Shown: positions 27,357-36,195 of the stretch, piece after piece
Layout: the number at the start of each line of letters is the position of its first letter
Numbering within the stretch: position 1 is the first letter of the stretch
NCBI GenBank assembly: GCA_965209105.1
Contig: CBDBQB010000033.1
Coordinates: forward strand, 186,001-250,000
Direction: 5' to 3'
Origin: JAAELZ01 sp965209105
Lineage (GTDB): Bacteria; Pseudomonadota; Gammaproteobacteria; Arenicellales; Poriferihabitantaceae
DNA length: 64,000 bases
The notes under the pieces: model-generated
Database searches by the model: none
What the model saw: only the letters and a program-made list of their open reading frames with translations
Told to the model about the DNA's origin: nothing
Translations under genes and position numbers: made by a program

Positions 27357-28250
27357 GTGTCATATCTTTTATCTCATTGGCGCGGCCTTCAGTCAATTGG
27401 CGTTTCGTTTTGGATAAACTTTTTGGGCGGTTTGGCGCTGCTCAGTTTCATCGAGCTAACGCTACTGTCCAAGCTCCAGATACCGCCCGATAAACTACTC
27501 TTCGTTGTCGTTGCTTCCCTCATTTTCTCCCGCCTTGTTATCTTCCCTTGGCAGCTGGTCGGTTTATTTCGCGCTGCCGAGAGGGACTATTTAGAAACCG
27601 GCCACAGTATAAAAACCCGAGGCATCCAAGCCATTGGACTGCTCTCGGTAATGTTCACGCTGGTTTATAGTCTCGAGGTAATACAAGGCGCCGTTTACTT
27701 CAAGCATCAACTCGAGCGCCATGCTGAGCCGACAGACAAAGACAACTACTCTCTGACTTTGAGCCGTGATGGAACGGTGTTGACAGTCAGTGGCGATATT
27801 GCACCCGGTATTACGCAAGCGGTGAGCGTGCTAGTTCAAGGTAACGCCGAGCTGAAGACGGTGATACTTCAAAGTGCCGGGGGGCACATTTATGAAGGTC
27901 GAGGTTTAGCCAAAGTGTTTATGAAACACACATTAGAAACGAGGGTGCTTGAAGAATGCAGTTCCGCCTGTACCACAGCATTTATGGGCGGGATAAAGCG
28001 CAGTATTGGCTCAAGCGCACGTCTTGGCTTTCACCAATATAAGGTAGGCGCAGATCATATAAAACCTTTTGCTAACTTTTATAATATTCCGGCGGAACAG
28101 CAGCGCGATCGTGCGCTATTTGAATCGCGGGGCGTGGCAAAAGAGTTTTTGGATAATATGTTTAAGCAGGACGCGCGAAGCATATGGTTTCCCGAACATT
28201 CAGCACTCCTGAGATTCAACATTATTGATTCGATAATATCGGCGGAGTAA
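27357..28250 (+). CDS. Membrane protein with ClpP-like periplasmic domain (COG3904 type)
   Basis: Residues 1-120 hold two to four hydrophobic segments. Residues 130-297 look like a ClpP/crotonase-fold protease-like domain, with TVLTVSGDIAPGITQAV, LQSAGGHIYEGRGLAKV and CSSACTTAFMGG, whose Ser is the likely nucleophile, followed by LGFHQYK with a candidate His. This matches the poorly understood COG3904 group. It starts 23 nt after the permease gene and may be co-transcribed, but no functional link to transport is known. Confidence 0.7.
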   Translation: MSYLLSHWRGLQSIGVSFWINFLGGLALLSFIELTLLSKLQIPPDKLLFVVVASLIFSRLVIFPWQLVGLFRAAERDYLETGHSIKTRGIQAIGLLSVMFTLVYSLEVIQGAVYFKHQLERHAEPTDKDNYSLTLSRDGTVLTVSGDIAPGITQAVSVLVQGNAELKTVILQSAGGHIYEGRGLAKVFMKHTLETRVLEECSSACTTAFMGGIKRSIGSSARLGFHQYKVGADHIKPFANFYNIPAEQQRDRALFESRGVAKEFLDNMFKQDARSIWFPEHSALLRFNIIDSIISAE

Positions 28251-28299
28251 TATTTTGGCTGACGCGGGATGGGCGGATAAAAGTCGCCAGGATAAAAAA

Positions 28300-28348
28300 A
28301 GACGACAGGAATGTAAGAAGCCCGAGTGTATGGGGCGAATTGTCGTCT
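28300..28348 (+). promoter_or_regulatory. Inverted repeat upstream of the corrinoid gene cluster
   Basis: AGACGACA at 28300-28307 and TGTCGTCT at 28341-28348 are perfect 8-nt inverted arms, 33 nt apart, about 95 nt upstream of the first corrinoid gene. It could be an operator or a leader hairpin. No cobalamin riboswitch box is recognisable here. Confidence 0.35.
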
Positions 28349-28443
28349 ACAGATAATCGTGAGTCGTTAATTTTGGTGCGTAATCACAGCGGTAAAAATA
28401 TGCTCTAGATTGATTATTCCACCGTACTAAATAGGCATTTATC

Positions 28444-29154
28444 ATGAGCGAAGAAAGCGACAACTTTGATGACGAAGATATCGATTTGTCGTCTCTGCCT
28501 GATAATGAGCTGGTCGAGCAGATGCAAGACGATCTATATGATGGTCTTAAGGAAGAAGTGGTAGAAGGCACTGAGATTTTACTCGAACGTGGTTGGACAG
28601 CGGATCGAGTGCTCAATGAGCCGTTGGTCGGCGGAATGACGATTGTAGGTGTGGATTTTCGGGACGGCATTTTATTTGTACCGGAAGTGCTCTCTGCTGC
28701 CAATGCAATGAAAGGTGGCATGTCGATACTAAAGCCCTTGCTGTCAGAGTCTGATGGTTCAAGAGTTGGAAAAATGGTGATTGGAACCGTTAAAGGCGAT
28801 ATTCATGATATTGGCAAGAATCTTGTCAAAATGATGATGGAGGGTGCGGGCTTTGAAGTGATTGATTTAGGGATCAACATCCCGGCTGAAGCATATTTGG
28901 CCGCCTTAGAAGAACATAAGCCTGATATTTTAGGTATGTCCGCCCTGCTCACGACCACCATGCCTTATATGAAAGTGGTGATTGATGAGATGGTTAGCAA
29001 TGGCGTGCGAGATAAATATATCGTTCTGGTAGGGGGCGCCCCACTCAATCAAGAATTTGGCGATGCGGTGGGTGCAGACGCTTACTGCCGTGATGCGGCC
29101 TCAACGGTTGACACCGCGAAGGCACTGATGGCGGACCGAAAAATAGCGGCTTGA
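28444..29154 (+). CDS. Corrinoid (B12) methyl-carrier protein
   Basis: It carries a methyl group on cobalamin between a substrate methyltransferase and a tetrahydrofolate methyltransferase (MttC/MtgC type). A helical cap domain (about 20-105) is followed by a Rossmann-like B12 domain with GDIHDIGKNLV (His121 the lower cobalt ligand), LGINIPAEAY, SALLTTTMPYMK and VGGAPLNQEF. Unusually, the first 35 residues contain 14 Asp/Glu and no Lys or Arg. The cluster downstream supplies the pterin methyltransferase and the activator; the likely substrate methyltransferase is the MttB homologue at 38840-40393. Confidence 0.95.
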   Translation: MSEESDNFDDEDIDLSSLPDNELVEQMQDDLYDGLKEEVVEGTEILLERGWTADRVLNEPLVGGMTIVGVDFRDGILFVPEVLSAANAMKGGMSILKPLLSESDGSRVGKMVIGTVKGDIHDIGKNLVKMMMEGAGFEVIDLGINIPAEAYLAALEEHKPDILGMSALLTTTMPYMKVVIDEMVSNGVRDKYIVLVGGAPLNQEFGDAVGADAYCRDAASTVDTAKALMADRKIAA

Positions 29155-29193
29155 TGATGCGAATGTTCACAGCATATTCAGGAAAATAGAGAA

Positions 29194-29802
29194 ATGAATG
29201 TATTGGCTTGCGGCGCACTCGCACACGAACTCGTTGCTCTTAAAGCAGCGAATGCTTGGACCTCAATGAACATTACTTGCCTGCCTGCGCATTACCACCA
29301 AACGCCGAGCAAAATTGCGCCCGCGGTTAAACTAGCGATTGAGAAAATTCGCACACAAAATAGCGAAGACATTTTAGTCGCTTATGGTGATTGCGGGACG
29401 GCGGGTGCGCTTGACAAGGTATTAGAGGAAGCAGGCGTTGCCCGATTGCCCGGCGCGCATTGTTATGCATTTTTCGCGGGTGGAACAAAGTTTGACCAAC
29501 TACAAGAAGCAGAAGTTGGAACATTTTATTTGACAGATTTTCTAGTCGATCATTTTGATGTATTTGTCTGGCAAATGTTAGGTTTGGACAAGCAGCCTGA
29601 GTTATTGGAGCTATATTTTGGCAATTACACGAAACTGATTTTTTTGGCGCAAACGGAATCTGATAGCAGACAAAAAGCCGCCCGCCAACATGCGGCCACG
29701 CTTGGTCTTAGGTATGAATATCATTTTACGGAATACGGGGAGATGGGCAGTGAGCTGCATCGCGTGATGTCTCAATCAGTGTCTGTTCCATGCCCAGTCT
29801 AA
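29194..29802 (+). CDS. DUF1638-domain protein
   Basis: A 202-residue protein of unknown function matching the DUF1638 family, which often accompanies corrinoid methyltransferases. It has conserved Cys and His residues (NVLACGALAHEL, CLPAHYHQTP, YGDCGTAGAL, PGAHCYAFFAGG) that could bind a metal or cobalamin. Its end overlaps the next gene by 13 nt, so it is part of the same transcript. Confidence 0.85.
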   Translation: MNVLACGALAHELVALKAANAWTSMNITCLPAHYHQTPSKIAPAVKLAIEKIRTQNSEDILVAYGDCGTAGALDKVLEEAGVARLPGAHCYAFFAGGTKFDQLQEAEVGTFYLTDFLVDHFDVFVWQMLGLDKQPELLELYFGNYTKLIFLAQTESDSRQKAARQHAATLGLRYEYHFTEYGEMGSELHRVMSQSVSVPCPV

Positions 29803-30092
29803 TCACCTTATATTGGCGAGATATTCCGGCTCAAGTATTGGCTAAAAAGGGCAGGGAACGCGCGCGCCATGCTTTGTCTGATCGGTTTCAACTTGCCATT
29901 GATCGAGCTGCGATGCGAGCCAAGAAAATCGACGCGGATGCCTACCTCGACGACTGGCGTCGAGAGACAGCAAAAGTTTCAGGAGATATGCATCTTGCTG
30001 TGATCGATAAAGCAGCGTCGATAGAAGCGAGTTACGATAACGCGCGTCTTGAAGCCTTGATCAAAAATAAGGGCATAAGCCCGAGTACCTGA
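29790..30092 (+). CDS. Small 'virulence factor'-family protein
   Basis: A 100-residue charged helical protein resembling the Pfam family misleadingly named virulence factor; its biochemical role is unknown. Features: LITLYWRDIPAQVLAKKGRERARHALSDRFQLAIDRAAM and a conserved DDWRRE. Its place inside the corrinoid cluster and the 13-nt overlap with the DUF1638 gene argue for a role in methyl transfer or cofactor handling, not virulence. Confidence 0.75.
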   Translation: MPSLITLYWRDIPAQVLAKKGRERARHALSDRFQLAIDRAAMRAKKIDADAYLDDWRRETAKVSGDMHLAVIDKAASIEASYDNARLEALIKNKGISPST

Positions 30093-30107
30093 CAAAGCGC
30101 CCGGAAA

Positions 30108-30581
30108 ATGTACCGTCGACGAAAATGGTCTGTTTCTCACGCAAGGGGCTTGTCTCAATTTTACAAAATATTTGAGCGCGTTTTGCTCAGCTTGCATCCT
30201 TTGTGGCTAAAGGTGGGCTATTCGAGGCTTGAAAAACCCGTCGTGTTGTTCGAGAAACAAATCAAGGGTTTCCTGTTTGATTGCCAGATGTGCGGAAAAT
30301 GTATATTGCAGGAAACGGGCATGTCATGCCCCATGAATTGCCCTAAGCAGTTACGCAATGGGCCCTGTGGCGGGGTGCGCGCGGATGGTCATTGCGAAGT
30401 GAATGCGCAAATGCCCTGTGTATGGGTGGAGGCATGGCGAGGCAGCCAATTGATGGATTCGGGAGACGCCATCCAAACCGTTCAGACGCCAGTCGATTAT
30501 CGACGGCAAGGCACGTCTTCGTGGCTTAGAGAGGTTCGTCTAAAAAAAGGCCAAAGCAAGACTGAGCGTTTGTCATCATGA
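30108..30581 (+). CDS. Methylenetetrahydrofolate reductase C-terminal (MetV-like) subunit
   Basis: A 157-residue protein with the cysteine-rich MTHFR_C domain: CQMCGKCILQETGMSCPMNCPKQLRNGPCGG and DGHCEVNAQMPCVWVEAW. In acetogens the equivalent MetV subunit partners MetF and probably carries a metal or Fe-S site. Its stop overlaps the MTHFR gene start by 4 nt, supporting a complex. The N-terminus (MYRRRKW) is basic. Confidence 0.87.
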   Translation: MYRRRKWSVSHARGLSQFYKIFERVLLSLHPLWLKVGYSRLEKPVVLFEKQIKGFLFDCQMCGKCILQETGMSCPMNCPKQLRNGPCGGVRADGHCEVNAQMPCVWVEAWRGSQLMDSGDAIQTVQTPVDYRRQGTSSWLREVRLKKGQSKTERLSS

Positions 30582-31582
30582 AATTTAACGACGAGCCAAG
30601 CAGAGGGGAAAACTTGCCTATCTTGCCGGGGCATGTTTCGCCGGGGCGATTAGAACGTGTATTGCGTGCCAATGAGTTTGCGGTGACGGCAGAGCTTGCG
30701 CCACCTGATTCAGCAGACCCGAATCAGGTTTACCAGCGAGCCGCGCTATTTGATGGGGCGGTGGACGCGATTAATGCGACCGATGGGTCGGGCGCGAATT
30801 GCCACATGTCCAGCGTGGCAGTGTGTGCCTTGCTTACTCGCCAAGGCTACGCGCCCGTGCTTCAATTGTCGTGTCGTGATCGCAATCGTATTGCAATGCA
30901 GGGCGATATCTTGGGCGCGGCGGCGATGGGCGTCACCAATGTTTTGTGTTTAAGCGGTGATGGGGTTCAAGCGGGTGATCATCCAGAGGCGAAACCCGTG
31001 TTTGATTTGGGCGCTTTGTCGTTAATCGAAACAGTCCGAACAATGCGCGACGAAGCAAAATTTTTAAGTGGCCGAGCATTGGATTATCCGCCAAAAATGT
31101 TTATTGGCGGTGCCGCAAACCCCTACGCTCAGCCGATCGATTTTAGACCGCAGAGATTGGCAAAAAAAATTCAGGCGGGTGTGCAATTTATTCAAACGCA
31201 ATATTGTTTTGATATTCCGCTGTTTAAATCCTATATGTCAAAAGTAAGTGATATGGGCTTGCTCGATCAGGTGTTTATTCTGGCAGGGGTGGGGCCGATG
31301 GCCTCGGCGAAATCTGCCGCGTGGATACGAGAAAACGTGCCGGGTATCTATATTCCAGATTCAGTCATTACTCGATTGCAAGGCGCGAAAAATCAAAAGA
31401 AAGAAGGGCGAAAAATCTGCATTGAGTTGATGCAACAGTTAAAGGAAGTAGAGGGTGTGGCGGGTGTCCATGTGATGGCTTACCGTCAAGAAGAAGCGGT
31501 CAAGGATATTGTTCGTGAGTCAGGGGTTTTGGGTGATCGTGTGCCTTGGTATCCGGCGCGCGATGAAGAGACACAACATTAA
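30578..31582 (+). CDS. Methylenetetrahydrofolate reductase
   Basis: A TIM-barrel flavoprotein of 334 residues interconverting methyl- and methylene-THF. Recognisable are FAVTAELAPPDSADP, INATDGSGANCHMSS, QLSCRDRNRIAMQGDILGAAAMGVTNVLCLSGD and FIQTQYCFDIPLF. In this cluster it would most likely oxidise methyl-THF released by corrinoid-dependent demethylation, feeding methylene-THF to serine synthesis. That direction is inferred from neighbours. It is distinct from classical MetF in pairing with a separate MTHFR_C protein. Confidence 0.9.
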   Translation: MKFNDEPSRGENLPILPGHVSPGRLERVLRANEFAVTAELAPPDSADPNQVYQRAALFDGAVDAINATDGSGANCHMSSVAVCALLTRQGYAPVLQLSCRDRNRIAMQGDILGAAAMGVTNVLCLSGDGVQAGDHPEAKPVFDLGALSLIETVRTMRDEAKFLSGRALDYPPKMFIGGAANPYAQPIDFRPQRLAKKIQAGVQFIQTQYCFDIPLFKSYMSKVSDMGLLDQVFILAGVGPMASAKSAAWIRENVPGIYIPDSVITRLQGAKNQKKEGRKICIELMQQLKEVEGVAGVHVMAYRQEEAVKDIVRESGVLGDRVPWYPARDEETQH

Positions 31583-31631
31583 CGGTCATGCGCCCTTAAG
31601 GCGTACCATTAAATTTTAAGAGAAGCATTCA

Positions 31632-32540
31632 ATGACACGTACAATACTAGGTTCAGCCACTCAAGATATCATCATTGGTTTTGATCAGCCTTTTGTGATG
31701 ATAGGCGAACGAATCAATCCCACGGGTAGAAAGATATTAGCCAAAGAAATGAAGGCTGGAAACTTCAGTCGCGTTGAGAAGGATGTGCACGCGCAGATTG
31801 CCGCGGGGGCGCAAATGCTAGATATTAACGCGGGAATACCACTGGCCGATGAACCCAAAATTTTGGCGGACACCATTCAATGGGTGCAGTCGATTACCAA
31901 TGTCCCGCTATCGATAGACTCTTCCATCGTCGCGGCGTTGGAAGCGGGTTTGTCCGTCTATCAAGGCCGCGCCTTGGTCAATTCGGTGACGGGCGAAGAA
32001 GAACGCCTCGAGCAAGTATTGCCCTTGGTTAAAAAATACGACGCCGCAGTGGTGGCCATCTCAAATGATGAAACCGGTATTTCGGAAGACCCAAATGTCC
32101 GCTACGAAGTGGCGCGAAAAATTGTTGAACGCGCGCAAGACTACGGTATAAAACCCGAAGATGTGGTGGTTGACCCATTGGTCATGCCAGTCGGTGCGAT
32201 CAATGACGCGGGATTGCAGGTGATGCGTTTGATTGCTCGCTTGCGTAATGAACTTAAGGTTAATACTACTTGTGGCGCCTCTAATTTCTCGTTTGGGATA
32301 CCGAATAGAAATGGCATGAACGGTGCGTTTATTAGCATGGCGATGAGTGCGGGCATGACCTCGGCGATTGTGAATCCACTGCATTCAGAAGTAGTGCAAT
32401 CAGTACGTGCAGCAGACGTAGTGATGGGCAATGATCCGGATTGCGCAAACTGGATTCGCCACTATCGTGATCCAGTTGCCGAAGAAGCAGAGGGTGCGGG
32501 TAGTCGGCGTCGTTCTAGGCGCCGGCGAGGCAGGGGATGA
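31632..32540 (+). CDS. Corrinoid:tetrahydrofolate methyltransferase (pterin-binding)
   Basis: A pterin-binding barrel of 302 residues of the AcsE/MtgA/MtvA type, moving the methyl group from the corrinoid protein to THF. It has MIGERINPTGRKI, MLDINAGIP, PLSIDSS, VVDPLVMPVG and GASNFSFGIPNRNGMN. The last 12 residues (SRRRSRRRRGRG) form an Arg-rich tail absent from the catalytic fold. Its stop overlaps the next start (ATGA). Confidence 0.93.
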   Translation: MTRTILGSATQDIIIGFDQPFVMIGERINPTGRKILAKEMKAGNFSRVEKDVHAQIAAGAQMLDINAGIPLADEPKILADTIQWVQSITNVPLSIDSSIVAALEAGLSVYQGRALVNSVTGEEERLEQVLPLVKKYDAAVVAISNDETGISEDPNVRYEVARKIVERAQDYGIKPEDVVVDPLVMPVGAINDAGLQVMRLIARLRNELKVNTTCGASNFSFGIPNRNGMNGAFISMAMSAGMTSAIVNPLHSEVVQSVRAADVVMGNDPDCANWIRHYRDPVAEEAEGAGSRRRSRRRRGRG

Positions 32541-32950
32541 AACAAGAAGCTATTGGGGAAATCGAATTAGATCAGTCGGTTAATCTGACAGGCAGCTGCT
32601 TATGTGGCGGGGTTCGTTATCGCTTACAAGGAAAGGTGCGACCCGTCGTGAACTGTTATTGTAAGCAGTGCCAAAAAACCAGCGGCCATTACGTGGCCGC
32701 GACGCGCATTCATCAAGACGACTTACTACTTGATGAAGATAAAACCTTGTCTTGGTATGAGTCCTCACCGGGCCATCAACGCGGATTTTGTAATCGCTGT
32801 GGCAGCAGTCTATTTTGGAATCGAGTGAGCGATAATCAAATCAGCGTTATGGCGGGCACCTTGGATGCGCCGACGCACCTTAAAACGGTAGAAGGTATCC
32901 ACGAAGCGGCCGCTAATGACTATTTCGAGCGACCGATCTTTCCTAAGTAA
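32537..32950 (+). CDS. GFA/CENP-V-family zinc protein
   Basis: A 137-residue protein of the glutathione-dependent formaldehyde-activating (GFA) family. Zinc-binding cysteines are clear: SCLCGGVRYRL, CYCKQCQKTSGH and CNRCGSSLFW. Formaldehyde handling would suit a demethylation cluster, but the enzymatic activity of this family is disputed. It overlaps the methyltransferase gene by 4 nt, so it is in the operon. Confidence 0.85.
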   Translation: MKQEAIGEIELDQSVNLTGSCLCGGVRYRLQGKVRPVVNCYCKQCQKTSGHYVAATRIHQDDLLLDEDKTLSWYESSPGHQRGFCNRCGSSLFWNRVSDNQISVMAGTLDAPTHLKTVEGIHEAAANDYFERPIFPK

Positions 32951-33006
32951 ATGATAGTCATTGGCCACATAGAGCAGAAGGCGCCGCTAATTTTTGTACT
33001 GAACAG

Positions 33007-35013
33007 ATGAACTCAAAACGAGTTAAAATTGTTTTTACGCCCTCAGGATTGCAAGGTGAAGTCGATGCAGGGGTCGACATCTTAAGCGCCGCGCGTGAGT
33101 TGGGCGCAGATTTAGATACGGTCTGTGGCGGGAATGGCTTGTGTGGGCGCTGCAAAATTCAGATCAGTGAGGGTGAATTTCCTAAGCATCAGATGATTTC
33201 GAGCCGAGAACATTTATCGGCAGTGACGGATTCTGAAACCCAGATGTTCTCCAAGGTCCAGCTGGAAAATGGCTTCCGGCTTGGTTGTAGAACTAAACTG
33301 TTCAACGATGTGGTGGTGGATATTCCGCCAGAGAGCCAAGTCCACCAACAAGTGGTTAGAAAGGATGCGGCGGAATTATCGATTGAAGCAAAGCCTGCAG
33401 TAGAGCTGGTCACGATTGATGTGGCGCCGCCCAAACTAGATTCGCCGACTGGTGATCTCGAGCGCATGTTCGATGCGCTGGAATTTGAAACCGGCTACAC
33501 CCATCTTCAGCTCGATTCCAGTTTATTGCGGGCCTTACAACCCATATTAAGGCAGGAAGATTGGCGCGTGACGGTGGCGATTTACGAGCAATCAAAAGTG
33601 ATTGCGATTTGGCCGGGAGATAATCAACAGGTGGTGGGATTAGCCGTTGATATTGGTTCGACGACGATTGCCGGCCATTTGTGTGATTTAAAAACGGGCG
33701 AAGTTTTAGCGTCCAGTGGCATGATGAATCCACAAATACGATTCGGTGAAGATTTGATGAGCCGCGTGTCTTATTCCATGATGAATCCGGGCGGCGATAG
33801 AGAGATGACAGAAGTGGTGCGTGCGGGCATCAACCAGCTTGCCGACGAGTTACTCAAAAAAGTCGGTGCCACGCAAGATAAATTGCTCGATGTGGTACTG
33901 GTATGTAACCCAATCATGCATCATTTGTTCTTGGGCATTGATCCCATTGAATTAGGCGGTGCGCCCTTTGCCTTGGCAAGCCAAGGAGCCCTTAAACTAC
34001 CTGCGCGTGAGGTGGGTTTATCGGCAGCATTGGGTGCACGTGTGTATTTGTTGCCTTGTATTGCGGGGCACGTGGGCGCAGACGCAGCGGCGGTTATTCT
34101 AGCGGAAGCGCCGTACAAGCAAGATGCCATCACCCTGATTATTGATGTGGGCACCAATGCTGAGATCATATTGGGGAATAAAGATAAGCTCGTTGCAGCC
34201 TCGTCTCCCACTGGCCCTGCTTTTGAAGGCGCCCAGATCAGCCATGGTCAGCGTGCGGCGCCGGGGGCGATTGAACGTGTCAGGATTGATCCGCAGACTT
34301 TAGAGCCTAAGTTTCAAGTGATTGGTGTGGATGATTGGTCGGATAGCCCCGCCTTTGCAAAGGCGGCTAAGGCTATCGGCGGGGTGACAGGAATTTGCGG
34401 GTCGGGAATTATAGAGGCCATTGCAACATTATTTTTGGCCGGCGTGATTCGTTCGGATGGCTTGATAGACGAAAGCAAGGCCGTTCAATCAAATCGCGTT
34501 TTCAAAAATGGGAAAACATGGGCCTACCGTTTGGGTGATGAAGAAGATGGCATTATTATCACGCAGAATGATGTGCGGGCGATTCAGCTTGCCAAGGCTA
34601 CGCTCTATGCGAGTGTGAAGTTATTGATGGATAAAATCAGCATCGAAAAAATAGAACGCATTCGATTTGCGGGCGCGTTTGGCGCACATATCGATCCTAA
34701 ATATGCCATGGTGTTGGGGATGATTCCAGACTGCCCTCTATCGAGGGTTCGTGCAATTGGTAATGCAGCGGGTTCGGGTGCGCGGATTGCCTTGGTCAGT
34801 CAATCCGCCCGTGCTGAGATTGAAATACAAGCGGATAAGTTAGAAAAAATAGAAACCGCGACAGAATCGAACTTTCAGGATTACTTCATCGCTGCGATGG
34901 CGATACCCCACCAATATGATACTTTTCCTTTTCTATCGGAAGAAGTGTTGCTACCGATACCCGCTGTAAAGGACGGATCAAAAGGACGATCTCGTAGACG
35001 CCGGAAAAAATAG
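33007..35013 (+). CDS. Reductive activator of corrinoid protein (ferredoxin + ASKHA, DUF4445)
   Basis: It re-reduces inactive Co(II) cobalamin to Co(I) using ATP and low-potential electrons. The N-terminal plant-type [2Fe-2S] ferredoxin has CGGNGLCGRCKIQI and a fourth Cys in LGCRTKL (about residues 38-100). After a linker, the ASKHA ATPase core has VDIGSTTIAGHL, IIDVGTNAEIILG, GPAFEGAQISHG and IRFAGAFGAHIDPKYAM. The 668 residues end in a basic GSKGRSRRRRKK tail. Methanogen RamA uses [4Fe-4S] clusters instead; the ferredoxin type here resembles activators of bacterial methyltransferase systems. Confidence 0.93.
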   Translation: MNSKRVKIVFTPSGLQGEVDAGVDILSAARELGADLDTVCGGNGLCGRCKIQISEGEFPKHQMISSREHLSAVTDSETQMFSKVQLENGFRLGCRTKLFNDVVVDIPPESQVHQQVVRKDAAELSIEAKPAVELVTIDVAPPKLDSPTGDLERMFDALEFETGYTHLQLDSSLLRALQPILRQEDWRVTVAIYEQSKVIAIWPGDNQQVVGLAVDIGSTTIAGHLCDLKTGEVLASSGMMNPQIRFGEDLMSRVSYSMMNPGGDREMTEVVRAGINQLADELLKKVGATQDKLLDVVLVCNPIMHHLFLGIDPIELGGAPFALASQGALKLPAREVGLSAALGARVYLLPCIAGHVGADAAAVILAEAPYKQDAITLIIDVGTNAEIILGNKDKLVAASSPTGPAFEGAQISHGQRAAPGAIERVRIDPQTLEPKFQVIGVDDWSDSPAFAKAAKAIGGVTGICGSGIIEAIATLFLAGVIRSDGLIDESKAVQSNRVFKNGKTWAYRLGDEEDGIIITQNDVRAIQLAKATLYASVKLLMDKISIEKIERIRFAGAFGAHIDPKYAMVLGMIPDCPLSRVRAIGNAAGSGARIALVSQSARAEIEIQADKLEKIETATESNFQDYFIAAMAIPHQYDTFPFLSEEVLLPIPAVKDGSKGRSRRRRKK

Positions 35014-35035
35014 CGCATGGCTTTTTGGGCAGCGC

Positions 35036-36050
35036 TTAAACTTCTTGCGACGGGATCTCATTGTTCACCAGCACTAACCTCCGCTCATCCCGTGGAGGCA
35101 AGCCAAACAGATCTCGATAGCATTTACTAAAGTGCGGCGCAGAGGCGAAGCCGCAGGCCAAGGATATTTCAACGATAGATTTTTCTGTTTGTAGTAATAG
35201 TAAGCGAGCCTTTCTAAGGCGTAAGCCTAAGTAGTATTGGGTGGGGGGTGCAATCCAGGTAACTTCTAAACAGCCGCTCTAACTGACGGCGCGAGATATT
35301 CACATAGCCCGCAAGCTCATCGGGGCTCAATGGTTCTTCCAGATTCGATTCCATTAGCACGACGGCTTCCGTTAACTTGGGCTGGCTGGTGCCTAGCTTT
35401 TGCCGTAGCGGAATACGTTGGTGGTCACGCATGCTTCTAACGCGGTCGATCAAAATTTGTTCCGAAATGGCAGAAGCCATGCCCGCGCCATGTTCGTATG
35501 AAATTAATTCCAGCATCATATCAATAGGGGTGGTGCCGCCCGCACAGGTATAGCGATCACGGTCGATTTCATAAATGTCGTCCGTGAGGTTTAGCGCGGG
35601 AAATTCTTCACGTGTGGAAGCGAGCCTATCCCAGTGAATCGTGCAGCGATAACCTTCAAGTAAGCCCGCCTTGGCGAGCAAAAAACTGCCCGTGCACAAA
35701 GACCCTATGGCGGTCTTCTTCTTGGCAAGTGTACGCAGGCATTCCCCCAGTGATTCAGACCACGCGAGGTTAACTTTAGCGCCGCCACATATGAACAGGG
35801 CAGCGTAATGAACCGCCAAATTCTTGCTGGGGCGAATTGGGGTGACTTCAAGGCCATTGCTTGCGGTGATGGGCTCGCCATCGATGGATAATGTTTCCCA
35901 TGCATAGAGTGTTTTATTAGACACGCGATTGGCCAAGCGCAAGGTATCGATTGCGGCAGCGTAGGCGATCAGCGAAAAGCCTGGCACCACTAAAAAGCCG
36001 TAACGGGTGGGGGTTTCTTCGGCGAATGGTTGTTTGTTCGGGTAGCTCAC
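35036..36050 (-). pseudogene. GlxA/GbdR-type AraC regulator with a frameshift
   Basis: A DJ-1/PfpI-like sensing domain (FLVVPGFSLIAYAAAIDTLRLAN, LCTGSFLLAKAGLL, RDRYTCAGG) is followed by an AraC DNA-binding domain (LSPDELAGYVNISRRQLERLFRSYLDCTP). The frame then breaks. Removing one G from the six-G run at 35243-35248 restores a normal end (TQYYLGLRLRKARLLLL ... ACGFASAPHFSKCYRDLFGLPP) with a stop at 35036. As written the frame ends early at 35214. Relatives such as GbdR activate glycine-betaine and sarcosine catabolism, which fits the neighbours. The GTG at 36050 is the start. It may be a real mutation, phase variation or a sequencing error. Confidence 0.85.
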
Positions 36051-36126
36051 TTATAGAAGGCCATCGTGTAAATCCCGCCAAATGTAGCATTATATTCAGC
36101 GTGCGACTATCAATTATCTGTCAAAT

Positions 36127-36192
36127 TATCACGTATTTAGAGACCGATTATTTCGTGATAGAGTCTGGCTTTTCGATAATAAAAGCAGACTT
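36127..36192. promoter_or_regulatory. Inverted repeats upstream of creatinase
   Basis: TATCACG at 36127-36133 and CGTGATA at 36154-36160 form a 7-nt inverted pair in the regulator/creatinase divergent region, a possible operator. A hairpin follows (36162-36173 with 36181-36191, one bulged G) that ends five bases before the creatinase ATG, where no Shine-Dalgarno sequence is visible. Functions are inferred. Confidence 0.45.
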
Positions 36193-36195
36193 TCC

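Noticed and set aside
28251..28443. Possible cobalamin riboswitch before the corrinoid cluster
   Set aside because: No B12-box or other conserved riboswitch core is visible; only an 8-nt inverted pair is seen.
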